A stretch of 64,000 nt of DNA, taken from NCBI GenBank assembly GCA_032388755.1, contig CP135593.1, forward strand, positions 1,240,001 through 1,304,000, given 5' to 3'. Both the position numbers and the translations under genes were made by a program. This DNA comes from Neisseria sp. DTU_2020_1000833_1_SI_GRL_NUU_006. GTDB lineage: Bacteria > Pseudomonadota > Gammaproteobacteria > Burkholderiales > Neisseriaceae. The notes below the pieces were generated by a model. It saw only the letters and a list, made by a program, of their open reading frames with translations, made no database searches and was not told the origin of the DNA. This document shows positions 36,471 through 45,421 of the stretch, one piece after another; the stretch's first letter is position 1; each line of letters begins with the position of its first letter.

Positions 36471-36527
36471 AAAGGTCGTCTGAAAACGGGTTTTTATTTG
36501 AGAAAACCTGTTTTCAGACGACCTTTT
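36471..36527 (+). terminator. uptake-sequence inverted repeat after the small secreted-protein gene
   Basis: AAAGGTCGTCTGAAAACGGG and CCTGTTTTCAGACGACCTTT form a long stem followed by TTGTT. Confidence 0.7.
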
Positions 36528-36595
36528 GTTATATTCCTGAAATATAGTTTCCCCTATAATTCCGACTTTCCAGCCCCTATACTACCACCCGCCCC

Positions 36596-38431
36596 ATGAC
36601 CACGGACTTCGACATCCCCCTTTTCCTCAAAAACCTGCCCAACCTGCCCGGCGTATACCGTTTTTTCGACGAAGGCGGCAACGTCTTATACGTCGGCAAA
36701 GCCGTCAACCTCAAGCGGCGCGTGTCCGGTTATTTCCAAAAAAACGACCATTCCCCGCGCATCGCCTTGATGGTGAAACAGGTTCGCCACATCGAAACCA
36801 CCATCACCCGTTCCGAATCCGAAGCCCTGATTCTCGAAAACAACTTCATCAAAGCCCTGTCGCCCAAATACAATATCCTTTTCCGCGACGACAAAAGCTA
36901 TCCCTACCTCATGCTCAGCGGACATCAATATCCGCAGATGGCGTATTACCGCGGCACGCTGAAAAAGCCCAACCAATACTTCGGCCCCTATCCCAACAGC
37001 AACGCCGTGCGCGACAGCATACAAGTCCTGCAAAAAGTCTTCATGCTGCGTACCTGCGAAGACAGCGTGTTCGAACACCGCGACCGCCCCTGCCTGCTGT
37101 ACCAAATCAAACGCTGCACCGCGCCCTGCGTCGGCCACATCAGCGAAGAAGACTATCGCGACAGCGTGCGCCAAGCTGCTACCTTCCTCAACGGTAAAAC
37201 CGACGAACTGACCCGCACCCTGCAACACAAAATGCAGACCGCCGCCGCCAACCTGCAATTTGAAGAAGCCGCCCGCTACCGCGACCAAATCCAAGCACTC
37301 GGCATCATGCAGAGCAATCAGTTCATCGACAGCAAAAACCCCAACAACCCCAACGACATCGACCTGCTCGCACTTGCCGTTTCAGACGGTCTCGTCTGCG
37401 TACACTGGGTCAGCATACGCGGCGGGCGGCACGTCGGCGACAAAAGCTTCTTTCCCGACATCAAAAACGACCCCGAACCAAACGGACAAGACTACGCCGA
37501 AGCCTTCGTCGCCCAACACTATCTGGGCAAAAGCAAACCCGACATCATCATCAGCAACTTCCCCGTCCCTAACGCATTGAAAGAAGCCTTGGAGGGCGAA
37601 CACGGCAAACAAATGCAGTTCGTGACCAAAACCATAGGCGAACGCAAAGTCTGGTTGAAAATGGCGGAACAAAACGCACAAATGGCGATTGCCCAACGCC
37701 GCCTGCAACAAAGCAGCCAGCAACACCGCATCGACGAGTTGGCAAAAATCCTGAACATGAATTCAGACGACCTCAACCGCCTCGAATGCTTCGACATCAG
37801 CCACACCCAAGGCGAAGCCACCATCGCCTCCTGCGTCGTGTACGACGAACAAAACATCCAACCCTCGCAATACCGCCGCTACAACATCACCACCGCAAAA
37901 CCCGGCGACGACTACGCCGCCATGCGCGAAGTCCTCACCCGCCGCTACGGCAAAATGCAGGAAGCCGAAGCCAACGGCGAGGCCGTCAAATGGCCCGATG
38001 TCGTATTGATTGACGGCGGCAAAGGACAAATCGGCGTCGCCGTATCCGTATGGGAAGAACTCGGGCTGCACATCCCCTTGGTCGGCATCGCCAAAGGCCC
38101 CGAACGCAAAGCCGGCATGGAAGAACTCATCCTCCCGTTCACCGGCGAAACCTTCCGCCTGCCCCCGCACAGCCCCGCCCTGCACCTCCTGCAAACCGTG
38201 CGCGACGAATCGCACCGCTTCGCCATCACGGGGCACCGCAAAAAACGCGACAAAGCCCGCGTTACCTCCTCTCTGAGCGACATCCCCGGCGTAGGCAGCA
38301 AACGCCGCCAAGCCCTGCTCACCCGCTTCGGCGGTCTGCGTGGTGTCGTTGCCGCCAGCAAAGAAGATTTGGAACAAGTCGAAGGCATCAGCAAAGCATT
38401 GGCGGAAATCATTTACGAGCATCTGCATTGA
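36596..38431 (+). CDS. uvrC: excinuclease ABC subunit C
   Basis: UvrC makes both incisions in nucleotide excision repair. The 611-residue protein has an N-terminal GIY-YIG domain (about 14-93, NLPGVYRFFDEGGNVLYVGKA), a UVR motif near 205-235, the C-terminal RNase H-like endonuclease with ECFDISHTQGE and VLIDGGKGQ, and tandem helix-hairpin-helix motifs in the last 50 residues (SDIPGVGSKRRQALL). An uptake sequence variant lies in the coding region near 37763. It converges with the SDR gene with only 48 bp between. Confidence 0.98.
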   Translation: MTTDFDIPLFLKNLPNLPGVYRFFDEGGNVLYVGKAVNLKRRVSGYFQKNDHSPRIALMVKQVRHIETTITRSESEALILENNFIKALSPKYNILFRDDKSYPYLMLSGHQYPQMAYYRGTLKKPNQYFGPYPNSNAVRDSIQVLQKVFMLRTCEDSVFEHRDRPCLLYQIKRCTAPCVGHISEEDYRDSVRQAATFLNGKTDELTRTLQHKMQTAAANLQFEEAARYRDQIQALGIMQSNQFIDSKNPNNPNDIDLLALAVSDGLVCVHWVSIRGGRHVGDKSFFPDIKNDPEPNGQDYAEAFVAQHYLGKSKPDIIISNFPVPNALKEALEGEHGKQMQFVTKTIGERKVWLKMAEQNAQMAIAQRRLQQSSQQHRIDELAKILNMNSDDLNRLECFDISHTQGEATIASCVVYDEQNIQPSQYRRYNITTAKPGDDYAAMREVLTRRYGKMQEAEANGEAVKWPDVVLIDGGKGQIGVAVSVWEELGLHIPLVGIAKGPERKAGMEELILPFTGETFRLPPHSPALHLLQTVRDESHRFAITGHRKKRDKARVTSSLSDIPGVGSKRRQALLTRFGGLRGVVAASKEDLEQVEGISKALAEIIYEHLH

Positions 38432-38479
38432 AAGATGCACTTCAAATGCAAATCCGCCGACCTTTCTTCTTTCAAAACC

Positions 38480-39307
38480 CTATTTGAACCACGACTTAAT
38501 CCGTGCAAACAAAGACATACTCTGTTTCTCAAAATTCTCCGCCTGTGCGGGTACGGGCAGCGTATTGCGGATGACTTTCATACCGGCAAAGGTTTGGGCG
38601 ACAGGCATGATTTCGATGGAGTTGACGTTCATGTGCGCCGGACGCTGATAGAGCCACAAAGCCGTATCCGCAATGTCTTGCGGCTGGATGGACTCGACGT
38701 TCTCATAAACCTTTTCCGCCCGCTCGTCATCGCCCTTAAAGCGGACGTTGGAAAACTCGGTACCGCCGCACAAACCCGGCTCGATGTTGGTGACGCGGAT
38801 GTTTTTATCCGCCAATTCCGCACGCAGGTTCATGCTGAACTGGCGCACAAACGCCTTGGTTGCGCCGTACACGTTGCTGCCCTCGTAGGCATAGCTGCCG
38901 GCAATCGAACCCAGATTCATGATATAGCCTTGTTTGCGCTCCGCCATTTGCGGCAGGATTTGGCGCGTCAGGAAAGTCAGACCGATAATGTTCGTTTGAA
39001 TCATGGTTTCCCAATCGCCGAAATCTGCTTTGTCCGCCGTTTCCAAACCCAACGCCAATCCGGCGTTGTTGATCAGGCAATCGATTTCGGCAAAATTTTC
39101 AGGCAGACTGTCGAGCGCGTTGCGTATCGACTCGGTACGCGAAACGTCCATTTCCAAAGGATAAAACCGCTCGCCCAATTCGGCTGCCAATGCCTGCAGT
39201 TTCTCGCCGCGCCGTGCCGCGCCGATAACGGAATAACCGGACTGTACAAACGTGCGGCACATCGCCTCGCCGAAACCGGCTGACGCGCCGGTAACCAAAA
39301 TCGCCAT
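38480..39307 (-). CDS. short-chain dehydrogenase/reductase, YdfG-like
   Basis: The classical SDR of 275 residues has the NAD(P) loop TGASAGFGEAM near the start, the NNAG motif, and the catalytic YGATKAF (Tyr and Lys). The opening sequence and the EPGLCGGTEFSN segment after the active site suggest the YdfG 3-hydroxy acid dehydrogenase group (serine, 3-hydroxyisobutyrate). It is about 27 residues longer than YdfG, with a C-terminal tail rich in Lys and Phe. The ATG before AILVTG follows AAAGGAAA; an upstream in-frame start is less likely. Confidence 0.88.
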   Translation of the reverse strand: MAILVTGASAGFGEAMCRTFVQSGYSVIGAARRGEKLQALAAELGERFYPLEMDVSRTESIRNALDSLPENFAEIDCLINNAGLALGLETADKADFGDWETMIQTNIIGLTFLTRQILPQMAERKQGYIMNLGSIAGSYAYEGSNVYGATKAFVRQFSMNLRAELADKNIRVTNIEPGLCGGTEFSNVRFKGDDERAEKVYENVESIQPQDIADTALWLYQRPAHMNVNSIEIMPVAQTFAGMKVIRNTLPVPAQAENFEKQSMSLFARIKSWFK

Positions 39308-39433
39308 AACTATTTCCTTTCTTTTCTCGTTTTGTAAACCCATTTCAGGTATGATTGCAACTTTTCAGACGACCTCTTCGGATGTCGTCTGAAAAATATG
39401 AATAACAAAATACTATCACAGGACACCAAAGCC

Positions 39434-39892
39434 ATGAATACAAAACTCTTCTCAGCGGCGCTGCTCGCTGCCCTGACCCTTGCCGCCTGCGGCGGCGGCG
39501 CACCCGCGCAACCCAAAGGTCCGATCTCCGAAGACCGTACCACCGCGTTCAAATCCATGATGCCCGAGTTCTCCAGCATGGGCAAAATGGTAAAAGGCGA
39601 AGAACCTTACGACGTGGAAAAATTCAAGCAGGCTGCGGCAACTTTTGCCGAAACCAGCAAAAAACCTTTCACCTTCTTCCAATCTGACGACAAAGGCAAC
39701 GGCCGCGCCCTGCCTGCGGTTTGGTCTGATGCGGCCAAATTCAAAGCCGAAGAGGACAAATTCGCCGCTGCCGTTGAAAAACTGAACGCCGCCGCGCAAA
39801 CCGGCAAGCTGGAAGAAATCAAAGCCGCTTACGGCGAAACCGGCGCAAGCTGCAAATCCTGCCACGACACCTTCCGCGCTCCGGAAGAATAA
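39434..39892 (+). CDS. cytochrome c' with a lipoprotein signal
   Basis: The 152-residue protein is a class II c-type cytochrome of the four-helix bundle type with the heme motif CKSCH at 140-144, close to the C-terminus as the family requires. Residues 1-19 form a lipoprotein signal ending in LAAC, so it is lipidated and tethered rather than freely periplasmic. Family members bind NO and protect against it. The ATG before NTKLF gives a normal signal length; an upstream ATG at 39398 would disrupt it. Confidence 0.9.
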   Translation: MNTKLFSAALLAALTLAACGGGAPAQPKGPISEDRTTAFKSMMPEFSSMGKMVKGEEPYDVEKFKQAAATFAETSKKPFTFFQSDDKGNGRALPAVWSDAAKFKAEEDKFAAAVEKLNAAAQTGKLEEIKAAYGETGASCKSCHDTFRAPEE

Positions 39893-39910
39893 GCCGCTGC
39901 GCAGAAACAC

Positions 39911-39948
39911 AAAAAGGTCGTCTGAAATCCGGTTTCAGACGACCTTTT
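39911..39948 (+). terminator. uptake-sequence inverted repeat after the cytochrome c' gene
   Basis: AAAAAGGTCGTCTGAAA and its inverted copy, separated by a few bases, are followed by a T run. Confidence 0.7.
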
Positions 39949-40086
39949 GATTTTCGATGAACAGGAAAAAAGTCATATCCGAACATTGCGGACAAGTATC
40001 CCAAACCGGCTTTTTGTATCGCTGTCATTTCCTTTTTCGCGCAGACGCAAACCGATATGACGCTATCCATTCCCGACGAGGCGCGC

Positions 40087-40305
40087 TTATCCTGATTTTT
40101 TCGATTTGGCGCGGCGCACGGTAATGCTCTCGCCCCCGATACCCCAGTTATCCATATCCACTTCGTCAATGACGACGACCGTGGTCTGCGGATTTTTATT
40201 CAACACACGGGCAAGCAGCTCGGTAACACCGCGGATAAGCTCGGCTTTCTGTTCGGCACTCGGAGCCTCGCTGCCGCCCGTTACCTTGATATTGACGTAA
40301 GGCAT
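40087..40305 (-). CDS. 4-oxalocrotonate tautomerase family protein
   Basis: The 72-residue protein is a small tautomerase whose mature N-terminus would be Pro1 after Met removal (MPYVNIKVTGG). Pro1 is the catalytic base of the family. The second ATG was chosen because AAAGGA is six bases from it and because Pro must be next to the start. The segment LARVLNKNPQTTVVVIDEV is typical. The physiological substrate is unknown, and no catabolic gene cluster lies nearby. Confidence 0.88.
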   Translation of the reverse strand: MPYVNIKVTGGSEAPSAEQKAELIRGVTELLARVLNKNPQTTVVVIDEVDMDNWGIGGESITVRRAKSKKSG

Positions 40306-40388
40306 CATTGTCCTTTCTGAAAATGTAGTAAATTCAAATAAACCGATTCATACCGTCCTTCTTGCTTCCGCCTGCGCAGGAAGAGAAA

Positions 40389-40545
40389 TATAGTGGATTA
40401 AATTTAAACCAGTACGGCGTTGCCTCGCCTTAGCTCAAAGAGAACGATTCTCTAAGGTGCTGAAGCACCAAGTGAATCGGTTCCGTACTACCTGTACTGT
40501 CTGCGGCTTCGTCGCCTTGTCCTGATTTAAATTTAATCCACTATA
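40389..40545. mobile_element. Correia element (CREE), full-length 157-bp form
   Basis: TATAGTGGATTAA and TTAATCCACTATA bound the element. It keeps the central 50-bp part missing from the copy at 15646, including the AGAACGATTCT inner palindrome and the AAGTGAATCGG segment. Such elements are known to carry promoter and IHF-binding sites and to be RNase III targets when transcribed. Confidence 0.93.
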
Positions 40546-40599
40546 ACGGCTTAGAAACGTCCTGTTTTTATTTTATTCCGCCTTAGGCGATGGGTTTAA

Positions 40600-40627
40600 A
40601 GGTCGTCTGAAAACTTTCAGACGACCT
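40600..40627 (-). terminator. uptake-sequence inverted repeat after dusC
   Basis: AGGTCGTCTGAAA and TTTCAGACGACCT form a hairpin with almost no loop just beyond the dusC stop. Confidence 0.6.
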
Positions 40628-40635
40628 CATCATTA

Positions 40636-41601
40636 TCAGGCATTCATCTTGTCTTCAAACGCCGCCAAAATCCGCGCGACTTCTTCCGCGTCTTTGACCG
40701 CCCTTACCGCGTCAAACAATTCCTGCGCTTCTCCAAATTCTTTCTTCATCATGCCCAGCCATTGTTTCAGGCGGGCGACGGGGTATTTGTTGTTCGCTTC
40801 TTTGGCGAGACACAAGTGGAAAAATTGGTTTATCCACACTGAAACTTCGGCGAAATCGGTATCGCGGACGGTTCCGCCGTTTTCGTATTGTTTGATTTGG
40901 CGCGCCAAATCGGGGCGGATGACGGCGCCGCGACCGAGCATGACGCTGTTGCAGCCCGTCATCTCTTTAATGCCGATATAGTCTTTGAGGCTGAACACGT
41001 CGCCGTTGGCGGTTACGGGGATGGCGACGTGTTCGCGGATTTTGCATATCCATTCCCAATGCGCGGGCGGTTCGTAGCCTTCGACTTTGGTGCGCGCGTG
41101 TACGGTCAGGGCGCAGGCTCCGCCTTCGGCAATGGCGGCGGCGCATTCGAGCGCGAGGCTTTTGTCTTCGTAACCGAGCCGCATTTTGCCGGTGAGCGGG
41201 ATATGTTCGGGCAGGCGTTGGCGCAGGGTTTTGACGATATGGTGGATGAGGTCGGGCTCTTTGAGCAGGATGGCGCCGCCTTTGTGTTTGTTGACCGTAG
41301 GAGCGGGGCAGCCGAAATTGAGGTCGATTTTGTCCGCGCCGAAGCGGACGGCTTCCAAGGCGTTGACCGCCATATTGTCGGCGTCGCTGCCCAAAAGCTG
41401 GACGGTACAGGGCGTGCCGGTGGGGGTCTTGTTGCCGTTGGCGATTTCGGGGGCGTATTTGAGCCAGGTGGAACGGGAATGGACGGTGTGGGTAATGCGG
41501 ACGAACTCGCTGACGCATTCGTCGTAGCCGCCGATACGGGTCAGCAAATTGCGCATCACATCGTCCACCAGCCCCTGCATGGGCGCAAGGATAAGCTGCA
41601 T
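40636..41601 (-). CDS. dusC: tRNA-dihydrouridine(16) synthase DusC
   Basis: DusC reduces U16 in the D loop of tRNA with FMN and NADPH. The start at the ATG before QLILAPMQG gives 321 residues; the longer frame has no resemblance to the family. Catalytic Cys98 is in NFGCPAPTVNKHKGG, as in the E. coli enzyme. The FMN segments VHARTKVEGYEPPAHWE and GCNSVMLGRGA also point to DusC over DusA or DusB. No clear ribosome site precedes the start; an uptake sequence overlaps this region. Confidence 0.93.
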   Translation of the reverse strand: MQLILAPMQGLVDDVMRNLLTRIGGYDECVSEFVRITHTVHSRSTWLKYAPEIANGNKTPTGTPCTVQLLGSDADNMAVNALEAVRFGADKIDLNFGCPAPTVNKHKGGAILLKEPDLIHHIVKTLRQRLPEHIPLTGKMRLGYEDKSLALECAAAIAEGGACALTVHARTKVEGYEPPAHWEWICKIREHVAIPVTANGDVFSLKDYIGIKEMTGCNSVMLGRGAVIRPDLARQIKQYENGGTVRDTDFAEVSVWINQFFHLCLAKEANNKYPVARLKQWLGMMKKEFGEAQELFDAVRAVKDAEEVARILAAFEDKMNA

Positions 41602-41690
41602 ATCGGAGGAGGTCGTCTGAAAAAAAGGAAATGCGTATTGTAGCGGTATATCGGTTAAAATACACGCTTTCCACATAGACGGCGCAAGCG

Positions 41691-42650
41691 ATGGCGATGA
41701 ACGAAAAAATCCGTTTGATTATCGATACCGACCCCGGGCAGGACGATGCCGCGGCCATTTTGGCGGCACACGGTCTGGCACGGCGCGGCTTGGTCGATTT
41801 TTTGGGCATGACCGTCGTCGCCGGCAATGTCGGCATGGCGTTGACGGCAAAAAACGCGCGCATCGTCTGCGATTGGGCGGGCGAGGAAGATTTCCCCGTT
41901 TACGCCGGCGCAGCCAAGCCTTTATTGCGCGAGCTGGAGACGGCGGAAGCGGTACACGGCAAAACGGGCTTGGACGGTACGGCGTTGCACGAGCCGCGCT
42001 GTCCTTTGCAAAAGCAGCACGCGGTTGCATATTTGGTGGAAACCTTGAGCCGCGCCGAAGACGCTTCGATGACTTTGTGTCCGATAGGCCCGCTGACCAA
42101 TATCGCGCTGGCGTTGAGCATCGCGCCGGAAGCCGTCCGCGCCATCAAACGCATTGTCTTGATGGGCGGCAACTATTTTGAAGCGGGCAACATGACGCCT
42201 GCCGCCGAATTCAATTTCTTCACCGACCCGCACGCGGCGCAAATCGTGCTGCAAAGCGGTGCACCGATTACGGTTTTGCCGCTGGACGTTACCCACAAGG
42301 CGCAAATCACTTCCGAACGCATGAACCGCCTACGTCGTCTGAAAAACGCCAACGGCAGCCGTTTGGCGGATATTTTGCAAAGTTACGAACGCTTCGACAT
42401 TCAACAGTTCGGCTTGGAGGGCGGCCCGCTGCACGACCCTTGCGCCGTTATCTGTGCCGTGTTCCCCGAATTGTTTTCAGGCAGGATGTGCCGCGTGGAT
42501 GTGGAGACGCAAAGCGGACTGTCCACCGGCGCGTGTGCCGTCGATTGGCACGGCACGACCGGCAAAGCGCCCAACGCGCTTTGGATAACCGAAGTCGATG
42601 CCGACCGTATGTTTGAAGAACTGACCGCCGCCATTGCCAAACTGCCTTGA
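41691..42650 (+). CDS. inosine-uridine preferring nucleoside hydrolase
   Basis: The 319-residue protein hydrolyses the N-glycosidic bond of nucleosides to free base and ribose. It has the calcium-binding DTDPGQDDAAAIL at 12-24, the VMGGNYFEAGNMTPAAEFNF segment and a late Asp (EGGPLHDPCAVI) that completes the metal site. ATG codons at 41691 and 41697 are both possible, and the former was kept. The base preference cannot be told from sequence. It is divergent from dusC across 90 bp. Confidence 0.93.
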   Translation: MAMNEKIRLIIDTDPGQDDAAAILAAHGLARRGLVDFLGMTVVAGNVGMALTAKNARIVCDWAGEEDFPVYAGAAKPLLRELETAEAVHGKTGLDGTALHEPRCPLQKQHAVAYLVETLSRAEDASMTLCPIGPLTNIALALSIAPEAVRAIKRIVLMGGNYFEAGNMTPAAEFNFFTDPHAAQIVLQSGAPITVLPLDVTHKAQITSERMNRLRRLKNANGSRLADILQSYERFDIQQFGLEGGPLHDPCAVICAVFPELFSGRMCRVDVETQSGLSTGACAVDWHGTTGKAPNALWITEVDADRMFEELTAAIAKLP

Positions 42651-42665
42651 TTTCCCGATTTTGAT

Positions 42666-42694
42666 TTTTCAGACGACCCCTTTTCAGACGACCT
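42666..42694. repeat. two uptake sequences in direct tandem
   Basis: Two copies of TTTTCAGACGACC in the same orientation, rather than facing, lie 16 bp apart. They sit between the nucleoside hydrolase and glycosyltransferase genes. Confidence 0.8.
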
Positions 42695-42698
42695 CATC

Positions 42699-44252
42699 AT
42701 GAACCCGAAAATTCCCGCCACAGCAGCCATGTTGGTCAAAAATTCGGAACGCTATCTGCACGAAGTTTTGACCGCGCTTCAAGACTTCGACGAAGTTTTG
42801 CTGCTCGACAACGGCTCGACCGACCGTACCTTTGAAATCGCCGAACGCTTCACCAACGTCAGTTATTACAAATACGACTTCATCGGCTTCGGTCCGATGA
42901 AAAACCTCGCCGCCCGCCTCGCGCAAAACAATTGGATCTTCAGCATAGACAGCGACGAAGTGGCAGATGGCGAACTGATTGCCGCCATCCGCAAAGCCGT
43001 GGCGGAAAACAAAGAACAAAACATCTTCTCGCTCTCGCGCCTGAACCACTACAACGGCCGTCTGATCAAAGCCTGCGGCTGGTATCCCGACATTATCCCG
43101 CGCCTTTACCACCGACGCTTTACCCGCTTTTCCGACCGTCAGGTACATGAATCGCTGATCTTGCCGCCCGATGCAAACGTCCGTCCGCTCGAAGGTCGTC
43201 TGAAACACTATTCCTTCGAAAACGCCGAAGGGCTGATTCAGAAAATGCAGCAATACAGCTCGCTCTACGCCGAAGAAAACCGCTACAAAAAAGACAGCTC
43301 ACCCTTCAAAGCCCTGTTGCACGGCAGCGTATCGTTTGTCAAAAACTACCTGCTCAAACGCGGTTTCGCCTACGGCGCGGACGGCTTGACCATTTCCATC
43401 GCCAATGCCCAAGGTTCGTACTACAAATATGTCAAACTTTACGAGCGCAACCGCAATATCAGCGTCGCCTTGATTATTACCACCTACAACCGTCCCGACG
43501 CGCTGGAGCTGGTTTTAAAATCCGCACTCGCGCAAACCCGCCTGCCCGACGAAATCATCGTCGCGGACGACGGTTCGCGCCAAGACACCGCCGAAGTCGT
43601 CGAGTTCATCCGCAGCCACACCGACATCCCCGTCAAACATTCTTGGCGGCCGGACGACGGCTTCCGCGCCGCTGAATCGCGCAATCGCGCGCTGGCGCAG
43701 GCAAAAAGCGACTACATCATCCTTATCGACGGCGACATGATACTCGACCCGTCCTTCATCGCCGACCACCTCAAGCTCGCACGCAAAGGCAGGCTGATAC
43801 AGGGTTCGCGCGTTATCCTGACCCAAAGCCGCACCCAAGAAATTTTAGACTCCGGCGAATTGCCCGATTTGTCCGTGTTCAGCCAAGGCATAGAAAAACG
43901 CCTGTCCGCCCTGCGCTGCCGCAGCCTGTCCGCCCTGATCGGCAGACAAAGCAGCCGCAAACACAAAGGCATCAAAACCTGCAATATGGGCTTTTTCCGC
44001 AGCGATGCGCTGGCCGTCAACGGCTTCGACAACCGCTTTGTCGGCTGGGGACGCGAAGACAGCGAGTTCGTCGCCCGCCTCTTCCATAACGGCATGAAAC
44101 GCCACAACCTTAAATTCGCCGGCATCGCCTACCACCTCTGGCACCACGAAGCCGAACGCGACGCCCTGCCGCAAAACGACGCCCTGCTCAAAGCCACGCT
44201 GTCCGAACAAAAAATCCGCTGCGAACATGGCGTGGACGAGTTTATAAAATAA
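42699..44252 (+). CDS. two-module glycosyltransferase (two GT2 domains in tandem)
   Basis: The 517-residue protein joins two GT-A-fold transferases. Residues 1-252 resemble LgtF/WaaE-type enzymes of LPS core synthesis (AAMLVKNSERYL, LLLDNGSTDRT, acidic DSDE at 84-87, and RLYHRRFTRFSDRQVHE). Residues 254-517 form another GT2 module with ALIITTYNRPDALELVLKSALAQT, IIVADDGS, the acidic DGDM at 344-347 and the C-terminal GWGREDSEFVARL typical of GT27-like domains. Both catalytic Asp sets are present, so both modules may be active. The likely product is a surface glycan, but the sugar is unknown. It is probably peripheral to the inner membrane. Confidence 0.88.
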   Translation: MNPKIPATAAMLVKNSERYLHEVLTALQDFDEVLLLDNGSTDRTFEIAERFTNVSYYKYDFIGFGPMKNLAARLAQNNWIFSIDSDEVADGELIAAIRKAVAENKEQNIFSLSRLNHYNGRLIKACGWYPDIIPRLYHRRFTRFSDRQVHESLILPPDANVRPLEGRLKHYSFENAEGLIQKMQQYSSLYAEENRYKKDSSPFKALLHGSVSFVKNYLLKRGFAYGADGLTISIANAQGSYYKYVKLYERNRNISVALIITTYNRPDALELVLKSALAQTRLPDEIIVADDGSRQDTAEVVEFIRSHTDIPVKHSWRPDDGFRAAESRNRALAQAKSDYIILIDGDMILDPSFIADHLKLARKGRLIQGSRVILTQSRTQEILDSGELPDLSVFSQGIEKRLSALRCRSLSALIGRQSSRKHKGIKTCNMGFFRSDALAVNGFDNRFVGWGREDSEFVARLFHNGMKRHNLKFAGIAYHLWHHEAERDALPQNDALLKATLSEQKIRCEHGVDEFIK

Positions 44253-44280
44253 ACCGTTTTACGCGTGTTTCCCCCTCAAA

Positions 44281-44308
44281 CGTCGTCTGAAACCTTTCAG
44301 ACGACGTT
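44281..44308 (+). terminator. uptake-sequence inverted repeat after the glycosyltransferase gene
   Basis: CGTCGTCTGAAA and TTTCAGACGACG form a hairpin with a very short loop, followed by TTTT. Confidence 0.65.
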
Positions 44309-44416
44309 TTACCTTCAAGCAGCCGCCAGACCATCAAATCTTTACTGAAACCAAACACTTGCAGTGTTATACTATCAATACAACGACAAACTACTCACAC
44401 ACTACGGTTACACATC

Positions 44417-45178
44417 ATGCCCCCCCGCCCGATTACCATCACCTCATACAACATGCACAAAGGCATGTCCGCGCTCAACCGCAAAGTCCAAGTGGACAGC
44501 ATGGCGGAAGAGCTTCGCGGCATAGGCTCGGATGTCCTGTTTTTACAGGAAGTGCAAGGTCAGCACCTGACCCGCAGCAGCAGGCTGCCCGATTTTCCCG
44601 AAAAACCGCATTACGATATCCTCGGCGACCGCCTTTCCTACAACCGCAGCTACGGCAAAAACGCCGTATACCCGCAGCGCCACCACGGCAACGCCATCCT
44701 CAGCCGCCTGCCGCTGGAAACCCGCCACAACCTCAACATCAGCGTCAACAAACTCGAACAGCGCGGCGTACTCCATTGCGAAGTCCTGCCCGAAGGCTGG
44801 GAAACCCCGCTCGTCTGCCTCTGCGCCCACCTCAACCTGCGCGAACCCGACCGCGCCAAACAATATCGCGCCATCTTCGAATACGTCGTGCATCACATCG
44901 ACCCGCAAAGCCCGCTGATTCTCGCCGGCGATTTCAACGACTGGCGGCAAAAATCCGCCCTGTCCTTAGGCAACGCCTTGAACCTGAACGAAGTATTCGT
45001 GGACAGCAACGGCAAACGCCCCAAAACCTTCCCCGCCCGCCTGCCCGTCCTCAGCCTCGACCGCGTCTATACCCGCAACTTGGAAGTCCTAGACTCCCAA
45101 ATCCACAACGGCAAAAACTGGCAACGCCTCTCCGACCACTTGCCCTTGAGCGTCAAAGTCAGACCCAAACTGCCTTGA
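44417..45178 (+). CDS. endonuclease/exonuclease/phosphatase family protein
   Basis: The 253-residue protein has the EEP-fold motifs SYNMHKG near residue 10, LFLQEVQG, AGDFNDW and the final SDHLPL, which together form the metal and catalytic site of this superfamily. It has no signal peptide. Members cleave nucleic acids or phosphodiesters and lipids; which one is not visible here. The start is followed by a C7 tract (ATGCCCCCCC), which might slip. Confidence 0.88.
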   Translation: MPPRPITITSYNMHKGMSALNRKVQVDSMAEELRGIGSDVLFLQEVQGQHLTRSSRLPDFPEKPHYDILGDRLSYNRSYGKNAVYPQRHHGNAILSRLPLETRHNLNISVNKLEQRGVLHCEVLPEGWETPLVCLCAHLNLREPDRAKQYRAIFEYVVHHIDPQSPLILAGDFNDWRQKSALSLGNALNLNEVFVDSNGKRPKTFPARLPVLSLDRVYTRNLEVLDSQIHNGKNWQRLSDHLPLSVKVRPKLP

Positions 45179-45191
45179 ACGTTCCAATACC

Positions 45192-45235
45192 AAAGGTCGT
45201 CTGAAAACCTGAAATCGGGATTTTCAGACGACCTT
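45192..45235 (+). terminator. uptake-sequence inverted repeat after the EEP-family gene
   Basis: AAAGGTCGTCTGAAAA and TTTTCAGACGACCTT flank a loop that extends the stem by CC/GG pairs. Confidence 0.65.
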
Positions 45236-45421
45236 CCATATCCACGTTCCTGCCCGCCACACCGTATGAGGTTCAAATACAGGATACTTATAACATCATT
45301 CACATTCCTACTTGAATTTGCTGCAAAACGATAGAAGAATCTCTTTTATTTTCAAACCCTTTATTCCCCTATACTTCGTTTCCCGATAAAATACGCCTTT
45401 TCGATTTTGACTCTATCCGCC

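Larger units (their letters stand above)
40309..40635. other. intergenic stretch between tautomerase and dusC genes
   Basis: It contains one full-length Correia element and an uptake-sequence hairpin. Nothing else was found. Confidence 0.65.

Noticed and set aside
44359..45204. 281-codon open frame overlapping the EEP-family gene
   Set aside because: Arg/Pro-rich alternate frame of a gene whose other frame holds all catalytic motifs.
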